A stretch of 64,000 bases of DNA. Source: Streptomyces sp. PTY087I2 (lineage in GTDB: Bacteria; Actinomycetota; Actinomycetes; Streptomycetales; Streptomycetaceae). The stretch spans positions 230,263 through 294,262 of the forward strand of contig NZ_LZRD01000007.1 in assembly GCF_001687325.1 (NCBI RefSeq), given 5' to 3'. Both the position numbers and the translations under genes were made by a program. This document shows, piece after piece, positions 56,221 through 64,000 of this stretch; position 1 is the first letter of the stretch; each line of letters starts with the position of its first letter. The notes beneath the pieces were generated by a model. It searched no databases. It saw only the letters and a list, made by a program, of their open reading frames with translations, and was not told the origin of the DNA.

Positions 56221-57261
56221 ATGGTCTGCACCATGGCTTTCCTTCGCGCTCTGCTCAGTACCGCGCGCATGATCCGGCACAGCCCTCCGCTGTCCGCCGG
56301 ACGGTCCGCGGATGACGCGGTGCTGCTCGACGCCCCCGACGAGCGGCTCTCTCCCGCGTTGGTCGCCGCTGCCCTGGGCGACTACGAACCGGCCGCCAAG
56401 CTGCTCGCCACCACCCGGGACGCCGCCGACTGGGAGAACCGGGACCGCTATCTCGGGCGGCTCGTCGCCTTCGCCCGCGGCCGGGACGGCTGGCTGGTCG
56501 ACTGGCTGGCCGCCGCTCCCCGCGATCCGGACGCGCTGCTGGTCAAGGCGGAGCTGTCGGTCCGCCGGGCCTGGGAGTCGCCCGCCCGCGCGGAACGGCT
56601 CCGCGAGGTCGGCCCGCTGATCACCGCGGCCGCCGAGGCGGACCCGCGCGACCCGGTGCCGTGGCGCCTCGCCCTGGACCACGCGCGCGGCACCCACGCC
56701 ACGCACACCGCCTTCGAGTCGCTGTGGGAACAGGCCGTACGGCGCTCCGCGCACCACTACGGCTGCCATGTGGCGGCGCTGCGCTATCTCTCGGCCGCCT
56801 GGTACGGCTCGCACCGCGAGTGCTTCGACTTCGCCGAGCAGGCCGCGGCGGATGCGCTGCCCGACTCGCTGGTGCAGGCCCTGCCCGCCCGGGCGGCCTT
56901 CGCGCTGCTCCTGGACACCCAGGCGGCGGGCCGGACCACCTCCGTACTGGAGGAGCGGATCGACGCGGCGGCCGATCTGGGGATCAGGCTCTCCGCCGCC
57001 TACCGGCCCGGCGATCCCTGGCCGGCCGAGGTCCGCAACCTCCTCGCGTACGTCCTGCTCGCCCGGGACCGCTGGGCGGAGGCGCTGCACCAGTTCAACC
57101 TGATCGGGCAGCACGCGACGTCGTTCCCGTGGTCGTCGGTGTCCGAGGACGCGCTCGGCCGGTTCCTGGACGCGCGGGACGGCGCACGCCTCCAGGTGGC
57201 CTCCCTGACCCCGCTGCGCGACCGGGCCGGTCACGGCCGCCCCAGGGGCCATTACGCTTGA
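56221..57261 (+). CDS. Hypothetical protein, helical TPR-like
   Basis: About 346 residues, mostly alpha-helical and Ala/Arg-rich. Helical pairs such as ALVAAALGDYEPAAKLL, ALPARAAFALLLDTQAAG and LAYVLLARDRWAEALHQFNLIG suggest tetratricopeptide-like repeats, but no family is recognised. No signal peptide is seen. The start is uncertain (ATG at 56221 or 56233; the frame is open from 56128). It overlaps the LON-domain gene by TTGA or lies 5 bases before it, suggesting cotranslation. Confidence 0.7.
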   Translation: MVCTMAFLRALLSTARMIRHSPPLSAGRSADDAVLLDAPDERLSPALVAAALGDYEPAAKLLATTRDAADWENRDRYLGRLVAFARGRDGWLVDWLAAAPRDPDALLVKAELSVRRAWESPARAERLREVGPLITAAAEADPRDPVPWRLALDHARGTHATHTAFESLWEQAVRRSAHHYGCHVAALRYLSAAWYGSHRECFDFAEQAAADALPDSLVQALPARAAFALLLDTQAAGRTTSVLEERIDAAADLGIRLSAAYRPGDPWPAEVRNLLAYVLLARDRWAEALHQFNLIGQHATSFPWSSVSEDALGRFLDARDGARLQVASLTPLRDRAGHGRPRGHYA

Positions 57262-58031
57262 GCGTTGTGACCACCGCCCGCCTTCCCCTTTTCCCGCTCA
57301 ACGCGGTGCTGTTCCCCGGCCTGGTGCTGCCGCTCAACGTGTACGAAGAGCGATATCGCGCCATGATGCGGGAGCTGCTGAAGAGCGACGAGGACGAACC
57401 TCGCCGCTTCGTCGTGGTCGCGATCCGCGACGGCCGCGAGATCGCCCCGACGGCCACCGGCATGCCGGACACGGTCGCGACGGCCACACCCGCCGAGCGC
57501 GCCCCGGCGGACGGCTTCGGCCCCGACCCGATCCAGACCTTCCACCGGGTCGGCTGCGTCGCCGACGCGGCGACGGTCCGCGAGCGCGCCGACGGCAGCT
57601 TCGAGGTCCTGGCCACCGGCACCACCCGGGTCAGGCTGATCTCCGTCGAGACGGACGGCCCGTATCTGACCGCCGAGGTCGAGGACCTGGCCGAGGAGCC
57701 GCCCGCCGGGGACGAGGCCGACGAGGCCGGAGCCCTGGCGGAGGGCGTGCTGCGCGCGTTCCGCTCGTACCAGAAGCGGCTGGCCGGGGCGAGCGAACGC
57801 TCGCTGGCGACCGGCGCGGACCTCCCCGACGATCCGTCGGTGATCTCCTACCTGGTCGCGGCGGCCACGGTCCTGGACGTCCCCACCAAACAGCGCCTGC
57901 TCCAGGCCCCGGACACCGCGACCCGGCTGCGCGAGGAGCTGACGCTGCTGCGCAAGGAGACGGCGGTCATCCGGCATCTGCCCTCGCTGCCCGCGACGGA
58001 CCTGACGCGGGCCCCCACCCACCCCAACTGA
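57258..58031 (+). CDS. LON substrate-binding domain protein (no protease)
   Basis: About 257 residues, with a LON N-terminal domain: LPLFPLNAVLFPGLVLPLNVYEERYRAMM at the start and TTRVRLISVETDGPYLTAEVEDL in the middle. The C-terminal helical bundle ends at RKETAVIRHLPSLPA. There is no AAA+ or peptidase domain, so it binds proteins or peptides without degrading them. A TTG at 57258 within the previous stop (TTGA) has AGGGG nine bases upstream; the GTG at 57267 is an alternative start. Confidence 0.85.
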   Translation: MSVVTTARLPLFPLNAVLFPGLVLPLNVYEERYRAMMRELLKSDEDEPRRFVVVAIRDGREIAPTATGMPDTVATATPAERAPADGFGPDPIQTFHRVGCVADAATVRERADGSFEVLATGTTRVRLISVETDGPYLTAEVEDLAEEPPAGDEADEAGALAEGVLRAFRSYQKRLAGASERSLATGADLPDDPSVISYLVAAATVLDVPTKQRLLQAPDTATRLREELTLLRKETAVIRHLPSLPATDLTRAPTHPN

Positions 58032-58047
58032 CGAGGACCGGCCCCCG

Positions 58048-58548
58048 TTGGCGAAGAAGCCGAAGAAGAACCAGCCGGGCGGCACCCCCGCCACGGTCGC
58101 CCTGACCGCGGCGGGCACCGCGTTCACGGTCCACGCGTACGACCACGACCCGGCGTCCCCGTCCTACGGCGAGGAGGCGGCCGAGGCCCTGGGCGTCTCC
58201 CCCGACCGGGTCTTCAAGACCCTCGTCGCGGACGTCGACGGCACACTGACGGTCGCGGTGGTCCCGGTGGCCGGCTCCCTGGACCTCAAGGCGCTGGCAG
58301 CGGCGGTGGGCGGCAAACGCGCCACGATGGCGGACCCGGCGGCGGCGGAACGCACGACGGGCTACGTCCGGGGCGGCATCTCCCCACTGGGCCAGCGCAA
58401 GCGCCTGCGCACGGTACTGGACGCGTCGGCGCGCGCCCACGTCACGATCTGCGTATCGGCGGGGCGGCGGGGCCTGGAGGTGGAGCTGTCCGCGACGGAT
58501 CTGGCGGGGCTGACGGGGGCGACGTTCGCGGAGATCGCGCGCGCCTGA
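58048..58548 (+). CDS. ybaK: YbaK/EbsC-family Cys-tRNA(Pro) deacylase
   Basis: A 166-residue YbaK-type editing protein. VFKTLVADVDGTLTVAVVPVAGSLDLKALA, VGGKRATMADPAAAERTTGYVRGGISPLGQR and the final FAEIARA fit the family. It hydrolyses Cys mischarged on tRNA-Pro. A TTG start with upstream GACGAGGAC is used. The Lys/Asn-rich first 11 residues (AKKPKKNQPGG) are a common variant. It follows the LON-domain gene after 16 bases and ends in a repeat-built hairpin. Confidence 0.88.
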   Translation: MAKKPKKNQPGGTPATVALTAAGTAFTVHAYDHDPASPSYGEEAAEALGVSPDRVFKTLVADVDGTLTVAVVPVAGSLDLKALAAAVGGKRATMADPAAAERTTGYVRGGISPLGQRKRLRTVLDASARAHVTICVSAGRRGLEVELSATDLAGLTGATFAEIARA

Positions 58549-58554
58549 AGATGT

Positions 58555-58600
58555 CCTCAATCGCCGGACGGGCTATTTATAGCCCCTCCGGCGATTGAGG
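58555..58600. terminator. Terminator hairpin made of two inverted interspersed repeats
   Basis: CCTCAATCGCCGGACGGGC and its inverse GCCCcTCCGGCGATTGAGG pair over 20 of 21 positions around TTTA. It begins seven bases after the ybaK stop. Each arm is a copy of the interspersed repeat seen at 9.2-9.5 kb and 40.8-41.0 kb. Confidence 0.85.
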
Positions 58601-58671
58601 AGCGGGGTCCGGGGCAGCGCCCCGGTTTCGGGAAGGGGCGGGTAGGGGAACAAGCCCGCCGCAGGCGCCCC

Positions 58672-59367
58672 CTACGCCGACCCGCCCCCACCCGCGGACG
58701 CCGAGCCCGACGCCCCAGGCCCCGCCAGAGGCCCCTGCACCGGCCCCCCGTAATACCCCCAGTCCGGCTCCACATCCCGCGGCCCGAACGCCGCCGTCAG
58801 CAGCAGATGAACCCCCATCGCCGCGAACGGCCAGGCCAACACCGCCACCCACACCGTGTTCAGCTCCAGCGGCGCGTCGAACGTCACGCCCTGTCCCGCC
58901 TCCCGGGCCCGCCCCACCACGTCGGACGACGGCCCCAGCCAGACGCCGACCCGCCACGCGATCAGCGAGGCGAGCAGCGCGCCCAGCGCCAGACCGGCGA
59001 CCACGAGAACGCCCCCGCGGCGCAGCCGCCAGAAGACGAGGGCCGCCGAGAGCGCGCCGAAGCCGATGGCCAGCAGGACGAAGGTGCCCTCGGCCCCGAT
59101 CGCCTCCTCGCCCTCGCTGTTCTTGAGGAAGACCGCCGTGTCGTCGGAGACCAGCGGAACACGCGGCGCGAGCCACAGCCACAGCAGCCCGAGCGCGATG
59201 CCCGAGACCGCGACCAGAACGGCGACGACAGCGGCCTGACGGAGCTCCGTGGCCATGTCCGGGTCGTCCGGGGCACCCGAGTAGGGCACGAGGTGGGAGC
59301 CCGAGGGCGGGGCCTGCCAGGGATCGTGGGGGCCGGGCTGGTGAGGCGGCGTCAGAGGTGCGGTCAC
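58672..59367 (-). CDS. DUF2567-like membrane protein
   Basis: A 231-residue membrane protein. The Pro-rich cytoplasmic start is followed by four membrane segments (VVAVLVAVSGIALGLLWLWLAP, LLAIGFGALSAALVFW, VLVVAGLALGALLASLIAW, VWVAVLAWPFAAMGVHLLL). An extracellular loop lies after the first segment (RVPLVSDDTAVFLKNSEGEEAIGAEG), and the Gly/Ser tail ends after PRDVEPDWGYYGG. The layout fits DUF2567. The GTG at 59367 is used although its ribosome-binding site is weak. Function unknown. Confidence 0.8.
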   Translation of the reverse strand: MTAPLTPPHQPGPHDPWQAPPSGSHLVPYSGAPDDPDMATELRQAAVVAVLVAVSGIALGLLWLWLAPRVPLVSDDTAVFLKNSEGEEAIGAEGTFVLLAIGFGALSAALVFWRLRRGGVLVVAGLALGALLASLIAWRVGVWLGPSSDVVGRAREAGQGVTFDAPLELNTVWVAVLAWPFAAMGVHLLLTAAFGPRDVEPDWGYYGGPVQGPLAGPGASGSASAGGGGSA

Positions 59368-59460
59368 CGTGCCATCGTGCCAGGCCACCCTGTGCGGCGC
59401 CTCACCGGATACCGCACCCGCCTCACGCGGCCGACCGCACCCGACGGAAGCCGCAGCCCC

Positions 59461-60303
59461 CTACCGTACGGCCGCCCGCCGATACGCCCACGTCGCCACC
59501 GCCAGCGAGAGCACCCCCACCGCCGCGCAGATCGCGAGGAAGAACGCGATGATCCCCCAGTCCGGGCGGGCGTCGAAGGACCGGGCCAGCGCCTCGACCC
59601 CGTACGTCGAGGGCAGCAGGTCACGCGCCCACTGCACCGGCTCCGGCAGCCGCTCGGCCGGCAGCACCCCGAGGAGCAGGGCCGCGGACATCCCCAGCTG
59701 GCCCAGCAGGGTCGCCAGCTCCGGGCGCGGGGCGAGCAGCCCGAGGGCTGCGCCGAGCCCGGCCAGGGCGGCACCGGAGAGCGGGATGACGGCGACCAGG
59801 ACCCACAGATGCGTCATCGGCAGCTGGAACAGCACGCTTCCGGTGATCGCGGTGAAGACCGTGCCGGGCACGGTGAACGAGGCGTACGCGGCGGCCGCCC
59901 CGAGCACCACCGCGGCGGGCGGCACCGGCAGGGTGGCGTAGTGGTCGAGCCCGCCGCTCGCCCGCAGCTGCCCGAAGTACTGGGCGAGCAGGTTGAGCGC
60001 GACGAACGCGACGACCAGGACGCTGGATCCCGCGACCACAGCACGCGCCTCCGCACCCCCGTCCACGACGCCCCGCATCAGGATCATGATCCCGACGGAC
60101 TGGAAGGTCGCCACGAAGAGCAGCGGAATCCGGGCGACGCGCGCCCGGGAGAGCTGGGCGCGGTAGACGGCGGCCAGCGAGGGCAGCAGCCGGGCGCGCG
60201 GGGCGAGGGGCGCCTCGACCGTACAGGCGGGACCGGAGCCGGAGGGGCCGGGCGCGGGCCGGGCACGCGTCCCCGCGGTCCTGGCCGGAATGATGCTCGT
60301 CAC
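59461..60303 (-). CDS. ABC transporter permease (ABC-2 type)
   Basis: A 280-residue integral membrane protein with about six membrane segments, for example SSVLVVAFVALNLLAQYF, VVLGAAAAYASFTVPGTVF and [23 protein letters not shown]. This is the ABC-2 exporter permease pattern. It pairs with the ATPase gene upstream. The pair probably exports a drug, lipid or peptide. A gap of about 150 bases between the two genes is long for an operon. Confidence 0.87.
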   Translation of the reverse strand: MTSIIPARTAGTRARPAPGPSGSGPACTVEAPLAPRARLLPSLAAVYRAQLSRARVARIPLLFVATFQSVGIMILMRGVVDGGAEARAVVAGSSVLVVAFVALNLLAQYFGQLRASGGLDHYATLPVPPAAVVLGAAAAYASFTVPGTVFTAITGSVLFQLPMTHLWVLVAVIPLSGAALAGLGAALGLLAPRPELATLLGQLGMSAALLLGVLPAERLPEPVQWARDLLPSTYGVEALARSFDARPDWGIIAFFLAICAAVGVLSLAVATWAYRRAAVR

Positions 60304-60451
60304 CTGAGGCCGCTCCCCCTCAACACATCCACAGACACATCCACCATGGCGAACCCGTCCGGCAGCACGTCCGGACCGTCACCCCTGTCGAGTACGTCCA
60401 CCGCTCCCGACGCGTTCACGCTCCCCCCGACACGTACGCCTCTCACACCCC

Positions 60452-61477
60452 TCACCCCTTCACCAGCCCCTCGGTCGCGTCGCCGGCGTCTCCCCCGAGC
60501 GCGAGGTAGACATCCTCCAGGCTGGGGGTGGCCAGGGTGAAATCGTCGAGCGCGGCGAAGGCCGCGCCGCCCGTGACCGCGGCGACCGCGGCCCGTGCCT
60601 CGTCCGGCCCGAGCCGCAGCGCCCAGCGCCGTCCGGACTCCTGGGCGGACGCCCGCAGCGCCGCCACCTCGGGGACGTCCAGCGGGGCCCGCTCGCGCCA
60701 GACCAGCTCGACGCGGACCTCCCCGGCGACCCGTTCCTTGAGCCCGGCGGGGGTGTCGCAGGCGATGACGCGGCCGCGTTCGAGGACGGCGACCCGGTCG
60801 AGGACGGTCTCGGCCTCGATCACGTTGTGGGTGACCAGCAGGACCGTGGCCCCGCGCTCCGCCCGGCGGCGGTCGACGGCGGCCCAGACGGCGCGGCGGG
60901 CGACCGGGTCCATGCCGGTGGTCGGTTCGTCGAGGACCAGGACGGGCCGGTCGCCGACCAGGGTGGCGGCGAAGCAGGCGAGCCGGCGCTGACCGCCGGA
61001 GAGCTTCTTCAGGGGCCGCCCGGCGATCGCGGTGAGGCCCAGCTCCTCCAGGACGGCGTCGCGCTCGGCGCGGGCGTCCCGCACGGAGAGACCGCGCAGC
61101 CGGCCGGTGGTCTCGGCGGCGAGCGAGACGGTCAGTTCGTCGAGGGCGGTGGACTCCTGCCCGAGGTAGCCGATCAGCCGGGAGGCCCGCTCGGGGTGGC
61201 GTACGAGGTCGTGGCCCAGCACCTCGACGCTGCCGGAGTCGGGCCGCATCAGCCCGGTGAGCTGGCGCACCAGGGTGGACTTGCCGGCGCCGTTGGGGCC
61301 GAGCAGTCCGAAGATCTCGCCGCGCTCGACGTCCAGGCAGATGCCGTCCGTGGCGCGGACCTCGGGTGTCGCGGGCGCGCCCCGGCGGCCCCGGGTCGCG
61401 GGGTAGGTCTTGACCAGATCGCGCACCGCGCACACGGTGCCGGTGTCCCGCTGCGCCTGTGCTGTGCCCGTACTCAC
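60452..61477 (-). CDS. ABC transporter ATP-binding protein
   Basis: A 341-residue ATPase. Walker A is LGPNGAGKSTL, the signature is KLSGGQRRLACFAATLVGDRP, and Walker B is VLVLDEPTTGMDP; the His switch is in LLVTHNVIEAE. The C-terminal about 100 residues are an extra domain typical of drug-export DrrA-like ATPases. It forms an exporter with the downstream permease. Confidence 0.93.
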   Translation of the reverse strand: MSTGTAQAQRDTGTVCAVRDLVKTYPATRGRRGAPATPEVRATDGICLDVERGEIFGLLGPNGAGKSTLVRQLTGLMRPDSGSVEVLGHDLVRHPERASRLIGYLGQESTALDELTVSLAAETTGRLRGLSVRDARAERDAVLEELGLTAIAGRPLKKLSGGQRRLACFAATLVGDRPVLVLDEPTTGMDPVARRAVWAAVDRRRAERGATVLLVTHNVIEAETVLDRVAVLERGRVIACDTPAGLKERVAGEVRVELVWRERAPLDVPEVAALRASAQESGRRWALRLGPDEARAAVAAVTGGAAFAALDDFTLATPSLEDVYLALGGDAGDATEGLVKG

Positions 61478-61574
61478 GAGGTATGAGGGTACGGGGTCAC
61501 ATGCCCCGGTTCGCGCCCGGGGCCGCTCCGCGTCGCCTCCCGGACGGACGGCGGCTCCCCCGTCCGCTCCCCGC

Positions 61575-62852
61575 CTACTCCCGCGCCTGCTCCCCCGCCG
61601 GTACGTGCTCGGCGGCGGCCCGTACGTCGATCTCCCGCCAGAAGCCGGCCCGGATCGCGTAGCGGTCGTGCTCGTCGATCTGGTCGTCCTTGTGGGCGAG
61701 GAGTCCGAAGCGGGCCGCGTACCGCAGGAGTTCGCCGTCGATGCGGTGCGGGATGCGCGGGTACATGGTGGAGAGCTTCTGGAGGTGGACGGAGTCCGGG
61801 AGGCGTTCCATCCAGCGGCGGGCGAAGACCTGGCCCACTTCGAAGGGGTCGCCGCCGACGGTGGTGATGTCCTCCTCCCGGTCGGCCCAGCGCTGTTCGG
61901 CGCTGGTGACCTGGGCGAGGGTCGGCAGGGACGCGGTCTCGGCGGGCTCGCCGAGGGCGCCGCCGCGCTCCACCCACCCCTTGTCGGAGGACCAGCGCAG
62001 CGTGGCGCCCGCGGGCTGGGCCGGCTGCTGGCGGTCCGGGTGGGCGGCGTGGGCGCGCAGCGCGGCCAGGTCCTTGGGGGTCGGCACGCCTTTGTGGCCG
62101 GTGGCGGCGGGCGTGCCGGTGGCGGCGGGCGCGCTCTCGGCCGGATCCGGTGCGCTCGGCCGGGCGGCGGCGGCCTGGGCCGCCTCGGAGGCGCGTTCGG
62201 CGGAGGCGGCGAGGGCGGCCTCGGGCAGCGGCGCGGAGAGGATCGCGGCGATTTCGGGGCGGGTCGTAGGCTGCGGGGCGCAGGCGCCGCCGAGGTCCTT
62301 GGCGCGTACGGCCTTGGTGATCCAGGCCCGGTCGAGGACGCGCCGTTCGTCGGCCTCGGCGACGAGGTCCTCGGACTGGTTGTAGTCGCCGTCGGCGGCC
62401 TGCACGGCCCAGAGGTGGACGGCGACCCCGTGTTCCTTGGCGGACATCAGGCCGGGCAGCAGATCGCCGTCGCCGGTCACCAGGACCACGTCGGAACAGG
62501 CCCGGTTCCTGGCCAGTTCGGTGAGCTCGGCGTGCATGGCGGCGTCGACGCCCTTCTGGGCCCACCGTCCGTCGCTGCGGGTCAGAGCGCCCAGCCGTAC
62601 GGTCACCCGGGGCATCACGCGGAGCCGGCGGTGCTCGGGCTGGGGCACCCGGTCGGGGGCGCCGTCGAACCAGTAGATGCGCAGCAGGGGCTGCTGGGTG
62701 TCGGCCTCGGCCCGTTCGCGCAGGCCCTGGATGAGGGCGGCGTGGTCGACGGTGATGCGGGAACGGGCGGGCTCTCCGGCCAGCAGACTCGCGGCTGCGC
62801 CCAGCAGGTAGCCGGCGTCCACCAGGACGACGCAACGGTCCACGCGTTCCAC
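61575..62852 (-). CDS. NYN-domain (PIN-like) predicted RNase
   Basis: A 425-residue protein. Residues 1-200 are a NYN/LabA-type PIN-fold domain: RCVVLVDAGYLLGAAASL gives the first acid, KGVDAAMHAELTELARN the second and VVLVTGDGDLLPGLMSAKEHG the third. A Pro/Ala-rich linker (about 235-290) leads to a C-terminal helical domain with PEIAAI, WADREEDITTVGGDPFEVGQ and FARRWMERLPD, similar to known NYN-plus-OST-HTH-like architectures. It probably cleaves RNA. Confidence 0.87.
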   Translation of the reverse strand: MERVDRCVVLVDAGYLLGAAASLLAGEPARSRITVDHAALIQGLRERAEADTQQPLLRIYWFDGAPDRVPQPEHRRLRVMPRVTVRLGALTRSDGRWAQKGVDAAMHAELTELARNRACSDVVLVTGDGDLLPGLMSAKEHGVAVHLWAVQAADGDYNQSEDLVAEADERRVLDRAWITKAVRAKDLGGACAPQPTTRPEIAAILSAPLPEAALAASAERASEAAQAAAARPSAPDPAESAPAATGTPAATGHKGVPTPKDLAALRAHAAHPDRQQPAQPAGATLRWSSDKGWVERGGALGEPAETASLPTLAQVTSAEQRWADREEDITTVGGDPFEVGQVFARRWMERLPDSVHLQKLSTMYPRIPHRIDGELLRYAARFGLLAHKDDQIDEHDRYAIRAGFWREIDVRAAAEHVPAGEQARE

Positions 62853-63178
62853 CCTCTTCCAGAACTCGGGAACGGTTCGGCGGCCCGCCCCTCGATGACC
62901 GGGTCCGCTTGCTCAGGGTTTCCTTCGAGTCTGCCCGACCACGCAGGGGTTAACGGCCGGAACTGGATCATCGGCGTGGCGGATCCGGAAAGGAAGAGGA
63001 AAAGGAAGCGGAAAGGACGGGAGAAGGCGCATGGAAAGGGGCGGATGGGGCCCGCGGAACGGGGGCCACCGTGGAAACCGCTACGCACGGTAATGATCCA
63101 ACATGCGGCGTTTGCGGCGCTATGTGAGTCTGACAGCGGTCCTGGCCCCCCAGGATTCCCCACAGGAGGCAATTCACC
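62853..63178. other. 326-base intergenic region with a purine-rich tract
   Basis: No gene is seen. At about 62985-63050 the plus strand is a long run of A and G (GGAAAGGAAGAGGAAAAGG and similar) with few pyrimidines. After it, TATGTGAGTCTGACAGC near 63121 could be part of a promoter for the small protein gene, whose leader ends in CACAGGAGGC. Confidence 0.5.
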
Positions 63179-63358
63179 ATGGCCAAGAACAAGAACCGCA
63201 AGCAGGGCAGCCAGCACGACCGCGCGTCCGCGTCGGAGCGTAGCGCGGAGCAGGCCAAGTCGACGGCGTTCGAGTCCCAGAACCAGTCGCAGGCGCAGGC
63301 CCAGGGCAGCCCGTCCGACGTGGCGCGCAAGCATCAGCGACGCTTCGGCCACAACTGA
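63179..63358 (+). CDS. Small hydrophilic 59-residue protein
   Basis: An ATG with a strong AGGAGG site nine bases upstream opens a 59-residue frame: MAKNKNRKQGSQHDRASASE, then a Ser/Gln/Ala-rich middle (QAKSTAFESQNQSQAQAQG) and the basic end SDVARKHQRRFGHN. The protein is highly charged and probably disordered in isolation. Similar short hypothetical proteins occur beside dnaE in Streptomyces, as I recall. The function is unknown; the basic ends suggest nucleic-acid or protein binding. A strong terminator follows. Confidence 0.78.
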   Translation: MAKNKNRKQGSQHDRASASERSAEQAKSTAFESQNQSQAQAQGSPSDVARKHQRRFGHN

Positions 63359-63400
63359 CCCGTCGGCCGCTTGCGGTAGTGACAGGCGTTCAAAAGACAG

Positions 63401-63438
63401 CGAGAGGGGCGTCCCGCGCAGGCGGGGCGCCCCTCTCG
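63401..63438. terminator. Bidirectional hairpin between the small protein gene and dnaE
   Basis: CGAGAGGGGCGTCCCGC pairs with GCGGGGCGCCCCTCTCG, with a single G-U wobble. On the minus strand TTTT follows closely, so it suits dnaE; from the plus side it ends the small protein gene. Confidence 0.85.
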
Positions 63439-63463
63439 TCGTTGTACGGATGATCCGCCCGGC

Positions 63464-64000
63464 TCAGCCGGCCAGGCAGGACGGGCCGAGCAGCACCTTC
63501 AGGTCGCCGAAGAGCGCCGAGTCGGCCTTGACCCGGTGCCGGTCCAGGCGCAGGACGGTGGTCTTGCTGGGGCCCTGGAGCTTGATGCGTACCTCGGTGT
63601 CGCCCCGGTGGTGGCTGAGCACCTCGCCGAGCCGGCTGACCATAGGCGGGGTGATCTTCACGGTGGGGATGGTGAGGACGACGGGTGCGTTGGTCCCGGC
63701 GTTGGAGATGTCGGGGACCTGCATCTCCATGGCGACCAGCCGGGGCACGTCCTCGCGCTTGTCGAGGCGTCCCTTGACGAAGACGACGGTGTCCTCGACG
63801 AGCTGGGTGGAGACCAGCTGGTAGGTGGCAGGGAAGAACATGCACTCGATGGAGCCCGCCAGGTCCTCCACGGTGGCGATGGCCCAGGCGTTGCCCTGCT
63901 TGGTCATCTTGCGCTGGAGGCCGGAGATGATGCCGCCGACGGTGACGACCGAGCCGTCGCTGTAGTCGCCGCCCATGAGCTGGGAGATCGAGGCGTCGGC
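63464..64000 (-). CDS. dnaE: DNA polymerase III alpha subunit, C-terminal part (5' end outside window)
   Basis: The frame runs to the window edge; about 178 C-terminal residues of the roughly 1180-residue replicative polymerase are visible. The OB-fold segment VTVGGIISGLQRKMTKQGNAWAIATVEDLAGSIECMFFP is the domain that contacts single-stranded DNA. It is followed by the C-terminal tau-binding region (VRIKLQGPSKTTVLRL, ALFGDLKVLLG). The catalytic PHP and palm domains lie outside. The terminus GPSCLAG is usual for actinobacterial DnaE1. Confidence 0.95.
   Translation of the reverse strand, partial: ADASISQLMGGDYSDGSVVTVGGIISGLQRKMTKQGNAWAIATVEDLAGSIECMFFPATYQLVSTQLVEDTVVFVKGRLDKREDVPRLVAMEMQVPDISNAGTNAPVVLTIPTVKITPPMVSRLGEVLSHHRGDTEVRIKLQGPSKTTVLRLDRHRVKADSALFGDLKVLLGPSCLAG

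Overview
The window looks like chromosomal DNA from a Streptomyces or very close relative. It has very high G+C, GTG and TTG starts alongside ATG, and many stop/start overlaps (ATGA, GTGA). The set of genes is characteristic: a trypsin-like secreted protease, an HGxxPAAW membrane protein, a TrpM-like peptide, PriA in place of HisA plus TrpF, and a short interspersed repeat built on GCCCGTCCGGCGATTGAGGAC. I see no rRNA, tRNA, CRISPR array, prophage or insertion sequence.

Left part (1-16.7 kb). A GH35 beta-galactosidase cut by the window edge, a secreted trypsin, an HExxH protein with a zinc ribbon, an ankyrin protein and a GNAT acetyltransferase come first. Then comes a probable steroid C/D-ring (HIP) catabolic cluster: an Rv3548c-like SDR, echA20, ipdA, ipdB and ipdC, then fadA6, kstR2 and ipdF, then two acyl-CoA dehydrogenases. 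Two near-identical palindromes, one in each divergent promoter region, are probable operators of the encoded KstR2. A DEAD-box helicase and cold-shock gene sit between the two halves.

Middle (16.7-34.8 kb). A flavin/F420-binding split-barrel protein, a HutD/Ves-like cupin and a vWA protein precede glutamate synthase (gltB-gltD), which has a GlnR-like site upstream. A VIT1/CCC1-type transporter with an iron-box-like sequence follows. Next is the least understood unit: four consecutive ADP-ribosylglycohydrolase-family genes (one with degenerate metal residues and a five-copy repeat N-terminus), a ribokinase, a CaiB-type CoA transferase and a CitE-type lyase/aldolase. They are translationally coupled and end in a perfect 17-bp hairpin.

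Right part (34.8-64 kb). lgt and a membrane-anchored DsbA-like protein lead into tryptophan biosynthesis (trpC-trpM-trpB-trpA, and hisI-trpE with two small membrane proteins). An ArsR-MFS pair and a PucR/CdaR-like regulator follow, then a compact his operon (hisD-hisC-hisB-small membrane protein-hisH-priA-ridA-hisF). The two pathways meet in PriA, which in actinobacteria serves both. The end holds a beta-helix-like membrane protein, a LON-domain protein, a YbaK-type deacylase, an ABC exporter, a NYN-domain protein, a 59-residue protein and the 3' end of dnaE.

Interspersed repeats appear at 9.2-9.5 kb, inside the DUF2752 gene at 40.8-41.0 kb, and as a terminator hairpin at 58.56 kb. All functions are inferred by reading the sequence and recalling protein families; no searches were run.
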